Assembly (NCBI GenBank): GCA_030535715.1
Contig: JAUNRL010000053.1
Location: forward strand, 1 to 7,143
From: Bacillota bacterium
Lineage (GTDB): Bacteria > Bacillota > Clostridia > Peptostreptococcales > Anaerovoracaceae
Length of the DNA stretch: 7,143 nt
Reading direction: 5' to 3'
The notes beneath the pieces are model-generated. The model was not told the origin of the DNA and ran no database searches. It worked only from the letters and a program-made list of their open reading frames with translations. Below are positions 4,753 through 7,143 of this stretch, one piece after another; the first letter of the stretch is position 1; each line of letters starts with the position of its first letter. A program made the translations under genes and the position numbers.

Positions 4753-6807
4753 TTACAGTTCCAGCGTGAAGCCTTCGCCGAACAGATCCTCCACCTTTTC
4801 CCGCAGCGGGCGGTGCTCCTCTTCGTTCAAATCCGGATCCTCGGCGAGGATCGCCTTTGCCTCCTCCCCGGCGTGCTTCAGGATGTCCGCATGGCGGATC
4901 AGATCCGCCATCATCAGCATGGGCAGGCCGTGCTGGCGGGTGCCGAACAGGTCCCCCGGGCCCCGCAGCTTCAGATCCTCCTCGGCGATACAAAAGCCGT
5001 CCGACGATTCCTGCATGATGGCGCAACGGGCGCGGGAAGTCTCCGTCTCCGATCCGGAAATCAGAAAACACCATGCCTGATCCCCGCCTCTTCCGACTCT
5101 GCCCCGCAGCTGATGCATCTGAGCCAGACCGAAGCGTTCGGCATTTTCGATGACCATGACGGTGGCGCTCGGAACATTGATGCCCACCTCGATGACCACC
5201 GTGGCCACCAGCAGATCGATGCGGCCCGCGGCGAAGTCTTCCATGATCCGATCCTTTTCCTCCTGCTTCATGGCGCCGTGGAGCAGCGCGGCGGTGTACC
5301 GGCCATGGCCGTGGGCGCCGTCGAAGCGCTCAGCCAGTTCATCGGCCACCTCCTGAGCCGAACGGACGTCCAGCGTCTCCGATTCGTCGATGAGGGGCGT
5401 GACCACGTAGGCCTGATGGCCGGCGGCCAGCTCCTGTTCCACGAAGGTATAGCATTTCTCCCGGTCCTTCGCGGTGAGGGCGCAGGTCTGTACGGGCTTT
5501 CGGCCCGGCGGCATTTCGTCGATGACGGACACGTCCAGGTCGCCGTAGACAACGGCGGCCAGGGTCCGCGGAATGGGCGTGGCGGTCATGACCAGCACGT
5601 TGGGGTTCTCCCCTTTTTCCCGCAGCCGGATCCGCTGGTCCACGCCGAAGCGGTGCTGCTCGTCGGTGATCACCAGGCCCAGGCGGCGGAATTCTACGTC
5701 CGGCTGGATGATCGCGTGGGTGCCCACCAGGATCTGTATGATTCCGTCGCGCAGAGCCTCCCGGATCCGGCGGCATTCAGCCGCCTTCTGGCCGCTGGAG
5801 AGAAAGCCGACTTCGATGTTTTTCGAAGCGAAGCAGGTCCGGAAGCGCTCGTAGTGCTGGCGCGCGAGGATTTCCGTAGGCGCCATCATGACCGCCTGAT
5901 ATCCGCTTTTTACCGCTTTGAACAGGGCGATCTCGGCCACGGCGGTCTTGCCGGAACCCACGTCGCCCTGCACCAGCCGGTTCATCACCTGCGGTCCTTC
6001 CAGATCCGCCATGATCTCGTTCACGGCGCGGCGCTGGGCTTTGGTCAGGGGAAACTCCAGGGCGCGGATGTACTCCTCTTCCTCCGTCCCGGGGGAAAAG
6101 GCAATCCCGTCCCGGCTTCCCGTTCTGGAGCGCACCGCGGCCAGACCGATCTGCAGCAGGAACAGCTCGTCAAAGATCAGCCGGTAGCGGGCCAGCTGGA
6201 AGGACCGGCGGTCCCCGGGATTGTGCATGGTGCGGATGGCATCGGGGAGCGCGACCAGCCTGTTGCGGGTTTTGAAGTCATCGCTGAGGTAATCCTCCTT
6301 ATCGCTGATCAGAGGGGAGACCGCGCGCTGCCAGGCGCGGATTTCCTTCTGGGTCAGTCCCTTCGTCAGGGGGTAGACGGGGAAAATTCCCATTTCCCAT
6401 TCCTCCGCCCGGCAGAAATCCGGGTGGACCATCTGCAGGCCGGTCCGCCCCCGGGTGATGCGGCCGAAGAAGGCGTATTCCCTCCCGGTCTCGAAGTACT
6501 TCATCAGATAGCGGGCATGAAAAAAGAGGATCTGCGTTCCCCCGCTGCCGTCGCTGACGTACAGCCGCAGGGCCTGCTTCCTTCCTCTCTGGTAATCGTT
6601 CTGCACGACGCGCTCCACCCGGCCGATGATGGCGGCAGTGGAATTTTCTTCCATTTCGCCGATTGCGGTCAGGATTCGGCGGTCCTGGTAGTCCCGGGGG
6701 AAAAGGTAAATGAAGTCCTCCAGGGTTTCGATATGCAGGCGGGCCAGCGCCTCGGCTTTTTTCGGGCCAACCCCCTTCAGTACGGTTACCGGATCCTGCA
6801 GCATCAT
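4753..6807 (-). CDS. recG: ATP-dependent DNA helicase RecG
   Basis: This 684-residue superfamily 2 helicase remodels stalled replication forks and branch-migrates Holliday junctions and D-loops in DNA repair. Domains in order: an N-terminal HhH-like GVGPKKAEAL (12-21) and the wedge/OB region (about 55-135) that grips branched DNA; Walker A GDVGSGKT (281-288); MMAPTEILARQH (307-318); the DEQH box (382-385); MTATPIPRTL (407-416); motif V-like ATVVIEVGINVPSATVMVIE (535-554); motif VI LRGRVGRG (567-574); and the C-terminal segment LKLRGPGDLFGTRQHG (612-627). Length is usual and all key motifs are intact. The start overlaps the stop of the upstream gene as ATGA, so it is probably translated by coupling; its own ribosome site (GGGGAG about 12 bases upstream) is poorly spaced. 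Met2 is an equally plausible start. It lies upstream of rsmD and coaD in a common clostridial order. Confidence 0.97.
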   Translation of the reverse strand: MMLQDPVTVLKGVGPKKAEALARLHIETLEDFIYLFPRDYQDRRILTAIGEMEENSTAAIIGRVERVVQNDYQRGRKQALRLYVSDGSGGTQILFFHARYLMKYFETGREYAFFGRITRGRTGLQMVHPDFCRAEEWEMGIFPVYPLTKGLTQKEIRAWQRAVSPLISDKEDYLSDDFKTRNRLVALPDAIRTMHNPGDRRSFQLARYRLIFDELFLLQIGLAAVRSRTGSRDGIAFSPGTEEEEYIRALEFPLTKAQRRAVNEIMADLEGPQVMNRLVQGDVGSGKTAVAEIALFKAVKSGYQAVMMAPTEILARQHYERFRTCFASKNIEVGFLSSGQKAAECRRIREALRDGIIQILVGTHAIIQPDVEFRRLGLVITDEQHRFGVDQRIRLREKGENPNVLVMTATPIPRTLAAVVYGDLDVSVIDEMPPGRKPVQTCALTAKDREKCYTFVEQELAAGHQAYVVTPLIDESETLDVRSAQEVADELAERFDGAHGHGRYTAALLHGAMKQEEKDRIMEDFAAGRIDLLVATVVIEVGINVPSATVMVIENAERFGLAQMHQLRGRVGRGGDQAWCFLISGSETETSRARCAIMQESSDGFCIAEEDLKLRGPGDLFGTRQHGLPMLMMADLIRHADILKHAGEEAKAILAEDPDLNEEEHRPLREKVEDLFGEGFTLEL

Positions 6808-7143
6808 GACTGCGGCGTCTCCCCGGGATCAGGCTTCTGTTCCGGCGTGCCCTGCTCCGGCAGCAACTGCTGCGCCGCGGGCTGTGCTTCAGACTGGAAT
6901 ACGTTTCCCCTGCTCCCGTTCGCCGGCTGCGCCGCCGTCTCCCCGTCCGCGGATTCCCGATCCGCCGCCTGCGCCGCCGTCCGGTAGAATTCCATATGCC
7001 GCGGAGCGATATCCTTTGAGGCGGTTCCGGTGTTGACCACCAGCACCTGCTTGGGCTCGATATTCATGACCTCCTTCATCTGATCGAAGACAAAGCCGAG
7101 AATCCGGTTCGCCGTATCGTTGATGCTGGTACCGAAACGGATG
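6804..7143 (-). CDS. Unrecognised protein, C-terminal part only
   Basis: The reading frame is open from the window edge to a TGA at 6806-6804, giving 112 residues; the 5' end is missing. I do not recognise the family. The first half looks like a folded domain, with an amphipathic helix (TANRILGFVFDQMKEVM), a hydrophobic strand QVLVVNTGTASKD and then RHMEFYRTA. The last 55 or so residues are low-complexity, rich in Gln, Pro, Ala and Glu (for example EAQPAAQQLLPEQGTPEQ), and probably disordered. An internal ATG (7079) exists, but the frame continues upstream with sensible protein sequence, and the AAGGAGG just after it is coding (KEV) and lies only two bases from the next ATG at 7067, too close to be a good ribosome site. 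The stop overlaps the recG ATG by ATGA, so it is co-transcribed and likely translation-coupled with recG. It does not resemble the C-terminus of the DAK-domain kinase FakA, a protein encoded just before recG in some Firmicutes. Confidence 0.7.
   Translation of the reverse strand, partial: IRFGTSINDTANRILGFVFDQMKEVMNIEPKQVLVVNTGTASKDIAPRHMEFYRTAAQAADRESADGETAAQPANGSRGNVFQSEAQPAAQQLLPEQGTPEQKPDPGETPQS

Noticed and set aside
4681..6987. 768-residue plus-strand open frame opposite recG
   Set aside because: The minus strand encodes intact RecG motifs throughout. The plus frame is an antisense mirror typical of GC-rich coding DNA, shows no family motif and is rich in His/Gly/Asp in the pattern expected from reverse codons.
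1..7143. A new defence, mobile or CRISPR-like system
   Set aside because: No repeats with regular spacing, integrase, transposase, toxin-antitoxin pair or att-like duplication was seen; nearly all of the window is explained by core housekeeping and envelope genes.

Overview
The window is a compact, single-direction gene block. Every supported gene is on the minus strand, so it reads from right to left. It suggests a bacterium of the Firmicutes/Clostridia type with a fairly GC-rich genome. The evidence is the order recG - rsmD - coaD - small coiled-coil gene - tmcAL (ylbM family), which is a clostridial arrangement, together with strong AGGAGG-type ribosome binding sites and a Firmicutes-type tRNA(Met) cytidine acetate ligase. 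The species cannot be named from the sequence. Long plus-strand open frames are mirror frames of the GC-rich minus-strand genes.

Layout in transcription order, right to left. 7143-6804 is the 3' part of an unrecognised gene with a Gln/Pro/Ala/Glu-rich tail, and its stop overlaps the recG start. 6807-4753 is recG (branched-DNA helicase). 4752-4657 is a GC-rich spacer with an imperfect direct repeat. 4656-4087 is rsmD (16S rRNA m2G966 methyltransferase). 4056-3571 is coaD (phosphopantetheine adenylyltransferase), with a weak candidate promoter just ahead of it. 3536-2922 is a 204-residue soluble coiled-coil protein with an acidic tail and no known function. 2908-2865 is a strong intrinsic terminator. 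2849-1530 is tmcAL, 1542-1111 is gtrA (small four-helix membrane protein) and 1114-89 is galE (UDP-glucose 4-epimerase). The last three overlap head to tail. Bases 1-88 hold nothing I can recognise.

The first group joins DNA repair, ribosome modification and CoA synthesis, a housekeeping mix held together by position rather than pathway. The second group, after the terminator, couples a tRNA-modifying enzyme to a GtrA-type membrane protein and a sugar-nucleotide epimerase, which points to cell-surface glycan assembly. The terminator ends only 15 bases before tmcAL with no visible promoter between, so how tmcAL-gtrA-galE is transcribed is the main open question. I saw no CRISPR array, tRNA, rRNA, insertion sequence or phage gene, and no evidence of a new defence or mobile system. 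Most of the window is ordinary core genome; the points of interest are the unknown coiled-coil protein, the terminator placement, the GalE gate residue and the TmcAL insertion.
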